From NCBI GenBank assembly GCA_028688275.1, contig JAQTYN010000013.1:1-61915 (forward strand): a stretch of DNA of 61,915 bases. The letters are read 5' to 3'. Positions within the stretch are counted from its first letter, which is position 1; each line of letters starts with the position of its first letter. The DNA is from Gallionella sp. (GTDB taxonomy: Bacteria > Pseudomonadota > Gammaproteobacteria > Burkholderiales > Gallionellaceae). The position numbers and the translations under genes are program-made. Below, one piece after another: positions 28,846 through 37,846 of the stretch. Under the pieces are notes generated by a model. It saw nothing but the letters and a program-made list of their open reading frames with translations. It did no database searches and had not been told where the DNA came from.

Positions 28846-29784
28846 ATGAGTCTATTCGCTTTGATCGCGGCGCTATTGCTGGAACAATTTCATCCTTTGT
28901 CGTCACGCCAGTATCTGTTCGGTTGGTTGTCGCGGTATGTCAACTTCTTTCAGCAGAAGTTCAATGCAGGAGAGCAAAAACACGGCAGAGTGGCATGGTT
29001 GTTGGCAGTGCTGCCACTCACCAGCTTGGTTGTGCTGATATTTTGGTGGCTGCATCATGTCAATCCTTTGTTGGCGTGGTCATTTAACGTATTGGTTTTA
29101 TACATGACGATGGGATTTCGCCAATTTAGTCATTACTTTACTGATATTTATCAGCGTTTGCGTGCGGACGAACTGAATGGTGCACAGCAAACGCTGGCGA
29201 CATGGAGTGGGATGGCAACGCATGAACTGAATCAAGAAGAGGTGGCGCGGGTCGCCATTGAGCAGGCATTATTGTCCTCGCATCGCAACGTATTTGGGGT
29301 CATTGTATGGTTTGTTTTGTTTAGTGTTTTAGGTGCAGGGGGCGCAGCGGGGGCATTGTTGTATCGTTTAGGACAGTTTTTACGCGCACAGTGGGGCGAT
29401 GCTGATGAGGCAGAGTTCGGTGCCTTCGGTGAGTTTTCTCGTCGTGTCGATTACTATCTAGAATGGTTGCCTATTCGTCTCGCGTCACTGACCTTTGCCA
29501 TTGTGGGTGATTTTGAGAACACGGTGTATTGTTGGCGCAGCCAAGCTGCCAATTGGGCGGATCGCGAGATTGGTATTTTGCTCGCCAGTGGGGCAGGCTC
29601 GCTGGGCGTGAGATTAGGGATGCCGCTTCCTCAAGAAGGATGGCTGCTAGATCGTGCTGAATTGGGTGTAGGCGACGATGCTGATGCTGGTTTTATGCAA
29701 AGCACGGTGGGCTTGGTGTGGCGCGCCGTGCTCTTTTGGTTGGTGTTACTGGCTCTGCTGACGTTGACGCATTTGCTGGGTTAG
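28846..29784 (+). CDS. AmpE/CobD-CbiB-like inner membrane protein
   Basis: 312 residues from ATG; 45 upstream in-frame bases look noncoding. Segments MSLFALIAALLLEQFHPL, YMTMGFRQFSHYFTDIY, LSSHRNVFGVIVWFVLF and the late LPIRLASLTFAIVGDFE match the AmpE/CobD superfamily, which has four to five transmembrane helices. AmpE is linked to beta-lactamase regulation; CobD/CbiB makes adenosylcobinamide phosphate. No ampD or other cobalamin genes lie nearby, so the role is open. I favour the AmpE-like branch from length and lack of cob neighbours. Confidence 0.75.
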   Translation: MSLFALIAALLLEQFHPLSSRQYLFGWLSRYVNFFQQKFNAGEQKHGRVAWLLAVLPLTSLVVLIFWWLHHVNPLLAWSFNVLVLYMTMGFRQFSHYFTDIYQRLRADELNGAQQTLATWSGMATHELNQEEVARVAIEQALLSSHRNVFGVIVWFVLFSVLGAGGAAGALLYRLGQFLRAQWGDADEAEFGAFGEFSRRVDYYLEWLPIRLASLTFAIVGDFENTVYCWRSQAANWADREIGILLASGAGSLGVRLGMPLPQEGWLLDRAELGVGDDADAGFMQSTVGLVWRAVLFWLVLLALLTLTHLLG

Positions 29785-29796
29785 GGAGGCACTGGT

Positions 29797-29927
29797 TAAA
29801 TCTTCCGTTCTTGGTGAGCTTGTCGAACCATGAACGGAAGATTTAATGAAATCAAAGAATTAAATCGGTCTGCCCTTCGACCGTTCGACAAGCTCACGGC
29901 TCAGGGCGAACGGATTTAATTATCGTC
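29797..29927. repeat. Long dispersed palindromic repeat
   Basis: Two nested palindromes: AAATCTTCCGTTC ... GAACGGAAGATTT, then AAATCGG ... CCCTTCGACCGTTCGACAAG ... GGCGAACGGATTT. Closely related to about 15327-15452. It sits between convergent genes and can serve as a bidirectional terminator. Confidence 0.7.
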
Positions 29928-29935
29928 TCCTTAAG

Positions 29936-31279
29936 TTATTTTATGGCGAGGGGCAGTGCGATGCGTTGGCGATTTTTGCCGTAGCGTTTATATTGGAGCG
30001 CGCCACCTTCTAGCTCAATAAAAAGTTCGTGACGATCTGCATCCCATGAAACAGGTTGACCATTAAAAGGATTGTGCAATTCTGCCGCGCTGTTGTTGAG
30101 AAACGCAGGGAGGTTCGCCTCCGTGATGTTCCTGTCCGTGATTTGCTGTTGCAAGGTCATCAAGCGGATAAACGCATCCAGTTCGAGTGGGCGACGAATA
30201 TAGCGGTGATAATCGACACGACTCAGCTCAACCAGCCATTTTCCAACAGGATTGTAGACATAACGCCAATCAACATCCGACAGTTGAATGGACAAAGCGC
30301 GTGCCTGGGCTTGTTTTTGAGCAAAATTGTGCGGTAAAGCGCGCGCTAATGCTTCATCAGCTTGTTCTAGTTGATACAAGCGATTGATGCTGGCATTGCG
30401 CAACAGTAAGTTTTCCATTAAAGGCGCGCGAATGGTATCTACCCATACCGAAGCCTGCCCCCACTCTTCTCGCAATGATTCGTATTTGAATGATCGCAAG
30501 GCTGCTGACAACATACGGAATTCATGTCGGATAGCAGGTAGCATGTCGCGTTCAGTGGCGGTGAGGGGGGTGAGTAAGGCGTGAACCTTCACTTGTTGCG
30601 TCGCCATTTCGCTGGGTTTTGCTCGCATTAAGTCTGCGAGCATCACATAGTCACGTTGCAACGCCGCTAAGGTCACCATTTTGCCTATCAGTGTCTGCGC
30701 GCCTGTGAGGCAGCGACGTTGAAAAGCCATGTCTTCAGTTAATTCAGCTAATACCGCATCCATCTTCCCTGCTTCTACCCATAAAGCAATTTGGGCATGG
30801 CGTAAGGTTTGTGCACGAAATGCGGCCGAAAAATTCGGGTAAGGATCAATGCTTTGTTTGCCCGTACTTTCGGAAAATTGTGGAAATTGTCGTGCGGCAA
30901 TATAGCGTGCGACCAATTCAGGTTGCGCGGTCAATGCTTGTTGGAGTTGTTCTGGGTGTTGATTGGCAAGACGTAAACAATGCTGGGCTTCCAGATCGCA
31001 TACGGGGTCACTGGATAGGATAGGGGGTGTATATAACCCATGCGCTTGGGATGTCTTGAATCCCCATTCCGCCGCGTTCACGCCGCTGGGGGCGGTGAGA
31101 CCGATTAGGGTAAAGTAAGCGTTTTTTTCAGGGGGAACTTCAAGCAGGGGAGGGTGCAACAGTTTTTCTGCATCAGGATGCAGCGATTCATCAATATGAT
31201 TCAGGATAAAAAATAGAATAGTTAGCAACACAAGGGTTGCGACGATCCATTTGATGACGTTTCCCAGTGTTTTGAGCAT
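29936..31279 (-). CDS. Hypothetical membrane-anchored protein
   Basis: 447 residues from the ATG just downstream of the tRNA genes. The frame continues upstream through two tRNAs, so any longer start is wrong. One N-terminal transmembrane helix (about 12-32) precedes a soluble, mostly helical domain with Ala- and Gln-rich stretches. The C-terminus has ELHNPFNGQPVSWDADRHEL, reminiscent of a pilin-like or secreted-protein strand pair. I recognise no family. Probably exported and anchored in the inner membrane. Confidence 0.6.
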   Translation of the reverse strand: MLKTLGNVIKWIVATLVLLTILFFILNHIDESLHPDAEKLLHPPLLEVPPEKNAYFTLIGLTAPSGVNAAEWGFKTSQAHGLYTPPILSSDPVCDLEAQHCLRLANQHPEQLQQALTAQPELVARYIAARQFPQFSESTGKQSIDPYPNFSAAFRAQTLRHAQIALWVEAGKMDAVLAELTEDMAFQRRCLTGAQTLIGKMVTLAALQRDYVMLADLMRAKPSEMATQQVKVHALLTPLTATERDMLPAIRHEFRMLSAALRSFKYESLREEWGQASVWVDTIRAPLMENLLLRNASINRLYQLEQADEALARALPHNFAQKQAQARALSIQLSDVDWRYVYNPVGKWLVELSRVDYHRYIRRPLELDAFIRLMTLQQQITDRNITEANLPAFLNNSAAELHNPFNGQPVSWDADRHELFIELEGGALQYKRYGKNRQRIALPLAIK

Positions 31280-31309
31280 GGCAAGCCCTGTATTTTCTCT
31301 ATTTTGGAT

Positions 31310-31401
31310 TGGTGCCCGAAACCGGAATCGAACCGGTACGCCCGTTTTATCGAAGCGACGGATTTTAAGTCCGTTGTGTCTACCAATTTCACCACTCGGG
31401 C
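31310..31401 (-). tRNA. tRNA-Leu (anticodon UAA)
   Basis: Read on the minus strand: acceptor GCCCGAG pairs with the 3' TTCGGGC, followed by A and an encoded CCA. It has a long variable arm as expected for a class II tRNA, and the loop CTTAAAA carries TAA. First to be noticed of a Gly-Cys-Leu cluster (transcription order Gly, Cys, Leu). Confidence 0.96.
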
Positions 31402-31406
31402 AGTTC

Positions 31407-31480
31407 TGGAGGCGAGACCCAGAATCGAACTGGGATGAACGGATTTGCAATCCGCTGCATAACCATTTTGCTATCTCGCC
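31407..31480 (-). tRNA. tRNA-Cys (anticodon GCA)
   Basis: Acceptor GGCGAGA pairs with TCTCGCC at the 3' end, discriminator T, encoded CCA. The anticodon stem encloses TTGCAAA with GCA. The D-arm is AGCAAAATGGTTATGC and the T-arm CCCAGTTCGATTCTGGG. Five bases separate it from tRNA-Leu. Confidence 0.96.
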
Positions 31481-31538
31481 ATGTCTTAATTGACAACTTG
31501 AAATGAATAAGGGAAAGCGTGAAGCTTTCCCTTTGATT

Positions 31539-31614
31539 TGGAGCGGGAGAAGAGGCTCGAACTCTCGACCTATACCTTGGCAAGGTATCGCTCTACCAAC
31601 TGAGCTACTCCCGC
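31539..31614 (-). tRNA. tRNA-Gly (anticodon GCC)
   Basis: Acceptor GCGGGAG pairs with CTCCCGC, discriminator T, encoded CCA. The anticodon stem ATACC/GGTAT encloses TTGCCAA with GCC. D-arm GCTCAGTTGGTAGAGC. A hairpin (GGGAAAGC/GCTTTCCC at 31511-31532) lies between this tRNA and tRNA-Cys and may be a processing site. Confidence 0.96.
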
Positions 31615-31741
31615 GAACAGGTGTGCATTATAGAGATTAAAGATTTGCTGTCAACCCCTTTATGCAAAAAAGATGAAAATAATGTGGGCGGTGAAAATTG
31701 GATGTGATGTCGAGGTGTTTATATCAACTGCGCCACGGCGT

Positions 31742-32032
31742 TTATACCTGTTGATGTGCATCGGTTCGTAGTTCTTCTCGTATGGTTTCCCGAATCACTT
31801 CGACCAAGGTTTGACCTTGGGCGTGCTGGCGAAGTGCTTGCACCATGAGCGTTTGTGGATCTGTGCCACTGAGTTCGGCATGGGTGTTAAAGAAGTCTTG
31901 AGTTTCGGCATCTATCCAAAGTGTCATGCAGTGTGCCTTATCTTGTATAAAGGGAGTAGGGGGCGTATCGACAGATCCCGCATCAGTAAAGTCGAGTACA
32001 TCATCTTGTGTGGCTTCAGGTATATCGCTCAT
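31742..32032 (-). CDS. Small hypothetical protein, ribbon-helix-helix-like
   Basis: 96 residues. An acidic N-terminal 30 residues is followed by MTLWIDAETQDFFNTHAELS and an amphipathic helix (DPQTLMVQALRQHA), a strand-helix-helix pattern like ribbon-helix-helix DNA-binding proteins. It has no toxin partner. It lies 21 bases downstream of hda in the same direction. The regulator assignment is tentative. Confidence 0.5.
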   Translation of the reverse strand: MSDIPEATQDDVLDFTDAGSVDTPPTPFIQDKAHCMTLWIDAETQDFFNTHAELSGTDPQTLMVQALRQHAQGQTLVEVIRETIREELRTDAHQQV

Positions 32033-32053
32033 GATTATTTTCGTCAGAAAAGG

Positions 32054-32716
32054 TTATTCGGTCGTGTGGGATTGCATCACCTGTTTGAGCAGGGGAACGG
32101 AGGGTGCGCGATGCAGACGGAGGGAGAGTTCATCCAATGCGTCTAACGTGGCAAGTAAACTGGGTAAATCGCGTCGTCCATGATTGAGCAGGTACTGAGC
32201 GACATCAGGCGGCAAGATAAAGCCTTTGGCCTTGGCGTGTTCGGTCAGGGCGAGGGCTTTTTCTTGCTCGCTGAGTCCTTGTAGCTGATAAATTAGACCC
32301 CAGCCTAAACGAGTGCGTAGATCAGGGCGCAGCTTGAGGTGTTGGGGAGCGACGGAGCCACTGACTAATAACACGCCGCTCTGCTCACGCATTTCGTTGT
32401 AGAGATTGAACAAGGCGATTTGTGACTCTGCATCGCATATCTCCACATCATCGACAGCGACCACTTCGGCTGCTTCGGGGACGCTGCTTTGGGCATAAAT
32501 CGCCGCCTGCCCAGCGTGTTGTGCCGCACTGACCATGGCGTGTAGCAAATGACTTTTGCCGCTGCCCGCCTCGCCCCATATATAAAAGCATCGTTCAGTG
32601 CTATGTCCCGCCAAGGCTTCACGTAAACCAAACAGCAGTTCTGCATTGCTGCCCACCACAAAGTTATCCAATGTGGGTCGCCAGCCAGGACTAATATCAA
32701 GTAGTAATTGACTCAT
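32054..32716 (-). CDS. hda: DnaA regulatory inactivator Hda-like protein
   Basis: 220 residues, the usual Hda length. Walker A GEAGSGKSHLLHA is near 46-58, followed by VVAVDDVE, LVSGSVAP and DLRTRLGWGLIYQL with the arginine-finger region. With the DNA clamp, Hda promotes hydrolysis of ATP bound to DnaA after initiation. The start overlaps the AI-2E permease stop by four bases. A permease-hda pair next to purM is the usual gammaproteobacterial arrangement. Confidence 0.9.
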   Translation of the reverse strand: MSQLLLDISPGWRPTLDNFVVGSNAELLFGLREALAGHSTERCFYIWGEAGSGKSHLLHAMVSAAQHAGQAAIYAQSSVPEAAEVVAVDDVEICDAESQIALFNLYNEMREQSGVLLVSGSVAPQHLKLRPDLRTRLGWGLIYQLQGLSEQEKALALTEHAKAKGFILPPDVAQYLLNHGRRDLPSLLATLDALDELSLRLHRAPSVPLLKQVMQSHTTE

Positions 32717-33771
32717 CGCTGTCTATACATATTACTGGTGAGATACCAAGCAAGCGCGTGGCGGAGTCCAACGAGCAGGATGGCGGACATCGGCAATGCC
32801 AAGAGTATGCCGAAGAAGCCAAATAATTGCCCAAAAGCGAGCAAGGCAAAAATCACGGCGAGGGGGTGTAATCCTACCCGTTCACCCACCAGCAGAGGGG
32901 TAACCAGCATGCCTTCCAGCAATTGTCCCAGACCAAAAGCCACCCATACCCACAACACACTACCAAAATCAGAGAACTGCATGACCGCTGCCAACGTCGC
33001 TAGCACCAGTCCCAAAATCATGCCTAAATAAGGCACAAACACCAGCATCCCTGCCACTAATCCGATGGGTAGCGCAAATTCCAACCCTGTCATCCACAAT
33101 GCCACGTTGTAATACACGCTCATCAATAGCATGACCGAAATTTGCCCGCGTAGGAATTCAGCTAATACATTATCTATTTCGCCCATGATTTTCCGTGTTT
33201 TTTCATGCAGCGGGCGGGGTATAAATTTATCTATTCTTGCCAGCAGTCCATTCCAGTCGCGTAAAAAATAAAACAGGGCGACAGGAATGAGCAGCATATT
33301 GACCAGTGCGCCGACGATTGCTCCACCGCGACTGGATAACCACGGCAAGATTTGTCCCGCCACACTGCCTGCACTTTGCCAATGGCTGAGGGCAAATTGC
33401 TTGATTGCGTTGCTGTCCCACGTCAACGCGTTACCAAATAAGGGTTGTAAACGGGGAAGTAGTTTGACACGCACCATCTCCAATCCATCTGGTAGGCGTG
33501 CGAGCAGTAAGCGCAACTCCTTTTCGAGCAACGGTAATACAATCAACAATAAGACGATGAATAGAGTAAATAGTATGGTCATCACCACGGTGACGGCGAG
33601 GCTACGTGGCAATTTATATTTTTCCAGCCGATTAACCAGCGGATTGCAGATGTAAGCGAAGATGGCCGCCGCGACAAATGGGGTCAAAATAGGACTCAGT
33701 AGGTAAAATAGTGTAGCCACTGTCACCATTAAAACCAGCCATTGCACAGCAGTGAGGCGAGATAAGGTCAT
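32713..33771 (-). CDS. AI-2E family permease (PerM/YdiK type)
   Basis: 352 residues with about eight transmembrane helices. Family features: an N-terminal LSPILTPFVAAAIFAYICNPLVNRLE and the C-terminal LVPLLVGERVGLHPLAVIFALLAFGQLFGFFGILLALP-type block. Despite the family name, substrates are mostly unknown; autoinducer-2 export is one example. Divergent from purM with 63 bases between starts. Confidence 0.92.
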   Translation of the reverse strand: MTLSRLTAVQWLVLMVTVATLFYLLSPILTPFVAAAIFAYICNPLVNRLEKYKLPRSLAVTVVMTILFTLFIVLLLIVLPLLEKELRLLLARLPDGLEMVRVKLLPRLQPLFGNALTWDSNAIKQFALSHWQSAGSVAGQILPWLSSRGGAIVGALVNMLLIPVALFYFLRDWNGLLARIDKFIPRPLHEKTRKIMGEIDNVLAEFLRGQISVMLLMSVYYNVALWMTGLEFALPIGLVAGMLVFVPYLGMILGLVLATLAAVMQFSDFGSVLWVWVAFGLGQLLEGMLVTPLLVGERVGLHPLAVIFALLAFGQLFGFFGILLALPMSAILLVGLRHALAWYLTSNMYRQR

Positions 33772-33834
33772 TTCAGGTAAAATTCGCGAATAAAATTGTG
33801 CAGCACTTTATCCTGAAGAAAGCGAGAACTCAAC

Positions 33835-34896
33835 TTGAATACGAATTCCACCCCCGCCACCCCCAGTCTTTCCTACCGCGACGCGGGTGTTGACATTGAT
33901 GCAGGTGACCGTTTGGTCGAAAATATCAAGCCTTTTGCCAAGCGCACCATGCGTCCCGAAGTGTTGGGCGGATTGGGTGGTTTTGGTGCGCTAGTCGAAA
34001 TTTCCAAAAAATACCGCGAACCTGTGTTGGTCTCTGGCACGGACGGCGTGGGCACGAAATTGCGTTTGGCGTTTGAACTGAATCGCCATGACACCGTGGG
34101 GATCGACTTAGTGGGCATGAGCGTCAACGATATTTTGGTGCAAGGCGCGGAACCATTGTTTTTCTTGGACTATTTTGCTTGTGGCAAGTTAGATGTCGAT
34201 GCTGCAACCGAAGTCATTAAAGGTATCGCTTACGGTTGCGAACAAGCGGGTTGCGCGCTGATTGGTGGCGAAACAGCGGAAATGCCAGGGATGTATCCCG
34301 TGGGTGAATACGATTTGGCAGGTTTTGCGGTAGGCGTGGTGGAAAAGTCCAATATCATCACAGGCAAAGAAATTGTCGCGGGCGACGTGGTGATTGGACT
34401 GGCTTCTAATGGCGCGCATTCCAATGGCTATTCTTTGGTGCGCAAAATCATTAGCACGCAACAAGTAGATTTGTCAGCAGAATTAGACGGCACACCGCTG
34501 GCGGATCTCATCATGGCACCGACCCGCATTTATGTAAAACCGTTGTTGGCATTGATGCAAAGCCTCACCGTCAAAGGCATGGCGCACATCACAGGCGGTG
34601 GGTTGACCGAAAACGTGCCACGCGTGCTGCCTGAAAATGTGGTTGCAGACATCGATGGCACGTCTTGGCGCGCACCCGCATTGTTCCACTGGCTGCGTGA
34701 AAAAGGCAATGTCGCCCCACAAGAAATGTATCGCACCTTTAATTGTGGCATTGGTATGGTGGTGATTGTGGCTGCCAGCGATGCAGAAGCTGCCTTGGCA
34801 CAATTGAATGCAGCAGGTGAAACTGCCACCGTCATTGGCACAGTTCGCGCCCGTGTCGGCGACGAAGCCCCGACACAAGTATCGAATGGTTGGTAA
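33835..34896 (+). CDS. purM: Phosphoribosylformylglycinamidine cyclo-ligase
   Basis: 353 residues. Forms aminoimidazole ribonucleotide (AIR) in purine synthesis, ATP-dependent and cytoplasmic. Landmarks are [53 protein letters not shown], the [12 protein letters not shown] loop and [15 protein letters not shown]. The only in-frame start that keeps the conserved N-terminus is a TTG, with a weak GCGAGAA upstream; the next ATG would remove essential residues. Followed by purN after a repeat-filled gap. Confidence 0.95.
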   Translation: MNTNSTPATPSLSYRDAGVDIDAGDRLVENIKPFAKRTMRPEVLGGLGGFGALVEISKKYREPVLVSGTDGVGTKLRLAFELNRHDTVGIDLVGMSVNDILVQGAEPLFFLDYFACGKLDVDAATEVIKGIAYGCEQAGCALIGGETAEMPGMYPVGEYDLAGFAVGVVEKSNIITGKEIVAGDVVIGLASNGAHSNGYSLVRKIISTQQVDLSAELDGTPLADLIMAPTRIYVKPLLALMQSLTVKGMAHITGGGLTENVPRVLPENVVADIDGTSWRAPALFHWLREKGNVAPQEMYRTFNCGIGMVVIVAASDAEAALAQLNAAGETATVIGTVRARVGDEAPTQVSNGW

Positions 34897-35306
34897 GACG
34901 GAGGTCGGGTTTTAACCCCTGCTCGATGTTTTTATACAGTATTATTTGGTTCTATGTCATTGACAGTGGGTGAAATAAAACTCCCTACCCTTCAAGGGGA
35001 GGGCTGGGGTGGGGATGGGGTAGAGATGAAAGCTTACAGTACGATCATCGGCAGACAGCTTCAGCGAACAGATGACCGATGCGAAAATACGGTTATGGCA
35101 ACGACTACGCAGTCGGCAACTAGCGGGCAGCAAATTCCGCCGCCAACATTCGTAGCTGGATAGCTTTACAGAACGCGGCGGTTATACCCCATCCCCACCC
35201 CGCCCCTCCCCTCCCCTCCCCTTGAAGGGGAGGGAGATTGTCACTTGTGCCACGATGATTCACATAGAGCCGCGATGTTTTTACACAGCATTATTTTTTG
35301 ACCACT
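34897..35306. other. Repeat-filled gap between purM and purN
   Basis: No gene supported. Two inverted copies of a CCCTTCAAGGGGAGG / GGGGTGGGGATGGGG element (about 34977-35023 and 35188-35240) flank about 165 bases of unrecognised sequence, so the whole looks like a small mobile or repeat cassette. The right arm continues to about 35275 as the copy of the repeat at 14545-14640. Confidence 0.6.
34977..35275. repeat. Composite inverted repeat, copy 2 of the 14545 element
   Basis: The left arm ACTCCCTACCCTTCAAGGGG continues with GGGGTGGGGATGGGGTA. The right arm is its near reverse complement, TACCCCATCCCCACCCCG continuing to CCTTGAAGGGGAGGG. A triplicated CCCCTCCC run marks slippage in the right arm. 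Outside the right arm, ATTGTCACTTGTGCCACG and ATGATTCACATAGAGC match the copy at 14545-14640 inverted. Confidence 0.65.
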
Positions 35307-35942
35307 ATGAAAAAAATTGTCATTTTGATCTCTGGGCGCGGCAGCAATATGCAGGCTCTATTGCGGGCAAATTTGCCCTGCGCGGTTGCGGCGGTTATCA
35401 GTAATCGTGCCAGCGCAGAAGGTTTAAATTTTGCTGCGTCGCAAGGGATACCCACTGCGGTGGTTTCTCATCAGGAATACCCCACGCGTGCAGCTTTTGA
35501 TGTCGCGCTGGCGAAAGTGATAGACCAATATCAAGCGGACTTTGTGATCTTGGCTGGTTTTATGCGCATATTGACGCCTGAATTTGTTGAGCATTATCAA
35601 GGTCGTTTGGTCAATATACACCCCTCATTGTTGCCCGCTTACACAGGGCTGCATACTCATGCGCGGGCATTGCAAGATGACATCAAAATTCACGGTTGCA
35701 CTGTGCACTTTGTTACCGCTGATTTGGATCATGGGCCGATTATCATCCAAGCAGCCGTCCCTGTTTTATGTGATGACACGGAAGACGTGTTGTCCGACCG
35801 CGTGTTGCTGGAAGAACATCGTGTTTATCCGCAAGCGGTGCGTTGGTTATGTGATGGTGAAGTGAGTTTGATTGAGGGGAAAGTCAAGTTTTGTCATCAA
35901 AAACAAGCTAGTTTTGCCTTAATTTCACCAGGGTTGGAGTGA
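35307..35942 (+). CDS. purN: Phosphoribosylglycinamide formyltransferase
   Basis: 211 residues from the ATG; a TTG nine bases upstream is less likely. Transfers a formyl group from 10-formyl-THF to GAR in purine synthesis. Signatures: KKIVILISGRGSNMQAL, ISNRASAEGL, FVILAGFMRILTPEFV, the catalytic NIHPSLLPAYTGLHTH and VHFVTADLDHGPII. Complete. The stop overlaps the start of a DUF3108 gene, matching the purM-purN-DUF3108 order of related genomes. Confidence 0.95.
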   Translation: MKKIVILISGRGSNMQALLRANLPCAVAAVISNRASAEGLNFAASQGIPTAVVSHQEYPTRAAFDVALAKVIDQYQADFVILAGFMRILTPEFVEHYQGRLVNIHPSLLPAYTGLHTHARALQDDIKIHGCTVHFVTADLDHGPIIIQAAVPVLCDDTEDVLSDRVLLEEHRVYPQAVRWLCDGEVSLIEGKVKFCHQKQASFALISPGLE

Positions 35943-36685
35943 TGATTTTGTTTTTAAGCGGGTTGAAAAAGCAGCGATTGGCATCTTATTGGATACAGGT
36001 CTGGCTGGGCGTTTTGTTAACTAATCTCGCTTTTGCAGCACCACCCAGCCACATTATTGCCACGTATGATGTCGCTAAAAGTGGTATGCAGGTCGCGCAA
36101 CTCGAAGAAAACTACACCCGCAACTCAGATGGTAGCTATCAACTCGTTAGCACAGCGCGCCCTGTAGGTATGTTGGCAATGTTTAAACCTGAAAAAATTA
36201 TCATTCGTAGCAGCGGACGCATTACCCAACAGGGCTTGCAGCCCTTGACCTTTGATTACGAGCGTGAAAAAGATCCTGCACGCAGTAGTCGCGCGGAATT
36301 TAATTGGGAAAATGGCGAAGTGGCATTGATACGCCAAGCAACGCGCAATGTGGTTGCGTTACCTGATGGCACACAAGACCGCTTGAGCGCGATGTATCAA
36401 TTTATTTTTTTGAATCTAAAACATCAGTCTACCTTAGATTTTTCCTTAACCAATGGCAACTCATTGAGTCAACAACATTACGCCATCGCTGCTGGCGACA
36501 TGATAACCACGCCTGCTGGAAAATTTAAGACCCTGTATTTGGACAATCAATCCAAAGCAGGCGAAAGCCGTACCGAAATTTGGTTAGCAACGCAACAGCA
36601 CCAGCTACCTTGCAAAATGCGCATCACCGATGCCAACGGGGACGAGCTGATCCAAGTTCTCAGCAAACTCGTGATCGAACCATAA
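35942..36685 (+). CDS. DUF3108 family exported protein
   Basis: 247 residues from the ATG that shares its A with the purN stop; a GTG three bases earlier is also possible. An N-terminal hydrophobic segment (about 15-35, LGVLLTNLAFAA) looks like a signal sequence. The rest is predicted beta-rich: IIATYDVAKSGMQVAQLEE, RPVGMLAMFKPEKI, DRLSAMYQFIFLNL and a late ESRTEIWLATQQHQLPCKM strand pair characteristic of DUF3108. Periplasmic, function unknown. One-base overlap with the next gene. Confidence 0.85.
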   Translation: MILFLSGLKKQRLASYWIQVWLGVLLTNLAFAAPPSHIIATYDVAKSGMQVAQLEENYTRNSDGSYQLVSTARPVGMLAMFKPEKIIIRSSGRITQQGLQPLTFDYEREKDPARSSRAEFNWENGEVALIRQATRNVVALPDGTQDRLSAMYQFIFLNLKHQSTLDFSLTNGNSLSQQHYAIAAGDMITTPAGKFKTLYLDNQSKAGESRTEIWLATQQHQLPCKMRITDANGDELIQVLSKLVIEP

Positions 36686-37698
36686 TGCTGCACACCACCA
36701 AGGGCAGAATCGCGATTACCTTAGTTGTATCACTATTGATACATCTGGTTTTGCTGTTTGTGCCTTGGGTGCAGCTGCCGCCTGTAGAAGAACCTGAACT
36801 ACCGCCTTTAACCGCCAAGCTGGTAGCGTTGCCCAAAGTTGTGCCAGTAAAGCCTGCCTCGCCATCGCCCAAGCCACGCCCTAAGCCGCCTAAACCCAAG
36901 CCTGTACCAAGTGAACGGCTCGTGCCTATTGATGAAGTCGTATCTGACGTGTTAGCCGCTTCATCTGTTGATGCCACTTCATCCGTGGCGGCCGTTTCAG
37001 CAGTTGAGCCTGTCGTTGCCGCTGAGGTTGTGCCCGCATCGCCCAGTCATCCCGCTTTGCCCAAACATGCACAATTGCGTTTTATCATTTACAAAGGCAA
37101 AGATTTTCAGGTGGGTGAAGCCAAACACCGCTTTGAAATCACTGAAGATCAGCACTACAGCATCAAAGTTGGCATGAGTACCACGGGCATCGTAAGCCTG
37201 TTCAAAACCTACGATTCAGAGCAAATCAGCAGCGGCACAATTGATGCGCAAGGACTGCGCCCAGATAGTTTTACCGAAAATAAGCGCACAGGTAGTGGCA
37301 AGGAATCCTTTGGGGCGAAATTTAACTGGATAGACAAAACGCTCAGTTTTTCTGAAGGTAATCAAGTCGCGCTGCCAGCACATACTCAAGATTTACTCAG
37401 CTCACTGTATCAGGTCTCCCAGTTGGCGTTAGAAAAAGGCACAATCTCCGTGCCGTACACCAATGGTCGCAAACTGGAATACATCCAATTTGAAGTGGGC
37501 GAAGAAGTTGAATTATCCACGCGCCTAGGCACATTGCGCGCGTTGCCCTTGCGCAAAGTACACGCCGCTGGCGAAGAAGGCTTGGAAATCTGGCTAGGAC
37601 TGGAATACCGCCTGCTGCCCATCAAATTTTCCCAGATAGATCGAGCAGGTCAAGTCGCCGCTGAAATGGTGATTGCAGAAATACGGGTGAAGGATTGA
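36685..37698 (+). CDS. DUF3108 protein with TonB-like proline-rich N-terminus
   Basis: 337 residues. A single N-terminal membrane helix (about 9-29) is followed by a Pro/Lys-rich stretch (about 45-80, KPRPKPPKPKPVPSE) as in TonB-type periplasm-spanning proteins. The C-terminal domain (about 130-335) is DUF3108: YSIKVGMSTTGIVSLFKTYDS, RTGSGKESFGAKFNW, LLSSLYQVSQLAL, LEIWLGLEYRLLPIKF. A paralogue of the preceding protein on an anchored linker. Translation is coupled to it (TAATG). Confidence 0.85.
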   Translation: MLHTTKGRIAITLVVSLLIHLVLLFVPWVQLPPVEEPELPPLTAKLVALPKVVPVKPASPSPKPRPKPPKPKPVPSERLVPIDEVVSDVLAASSVDATSSVAAVSAVEPVVAAEVVPASPSHPALPKHAQLRFIIYKGKDFQVGEAKHRFEITEDQHYSIKVGMSTTGIVSLFKTYDSEQISSGTIDAQGLRPDSFTENKRTGSGKESFGAKFNWIDKTLSFSEGNQVALPAHTQDLLSSLYQVSQLALEKGTISVPYTNGRKLEYIQFEVGEEVELSTRLGTLRALPLRKVHAAGEEGLEIWLGLEYRLLPIKFSQIDRAGQVAAEMVIAEIRVKD

Positions 37699-37754
37699 GG
37701 TTTAAACTCATTCCCTCGCCCGCTTGCGGGAGAGGCGAGCACAACTCTAAAAAC

Positions 37755-37820
37755 CCGTCATTCCCGCGAAGGCGGGAATCCAGCTCTTTTTTTAACAGGT
37801 TTTTGCCTAGGAATGACAAA
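37755..37820. repeat. REP-like hairpin repeat
   Basis: CATTCCCGCGAAGGCGGGAA forms a hairpin, followed about 40 bases on by CTAGGAATGACAAACCAG. Same family as hairpins at about 20838-20873 and 38740-38800. Lies between convergent genes. Confidence 0.7.
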
Positions 37821-37846
37821 CCAGAATAATCCAGAGTTGCCAAAGG

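Noticed and set aside
31280-31450. N-terminal extension of the hypothetical protein at 29936-31279
   Set aside because: It translates through tRNA-Leu and tRNA-Cys; the real start must lie downstream of them.
31742-32032. Antitoxin of a toxin-antitoxin pair
   Set aside because: No toxin gene adjoins it; the neighbours are hda and tRNAs.
34954-35163. 69-residue open frame between purM and purN
   Set aside because: Translation of the composite repeat; no ribosome site.
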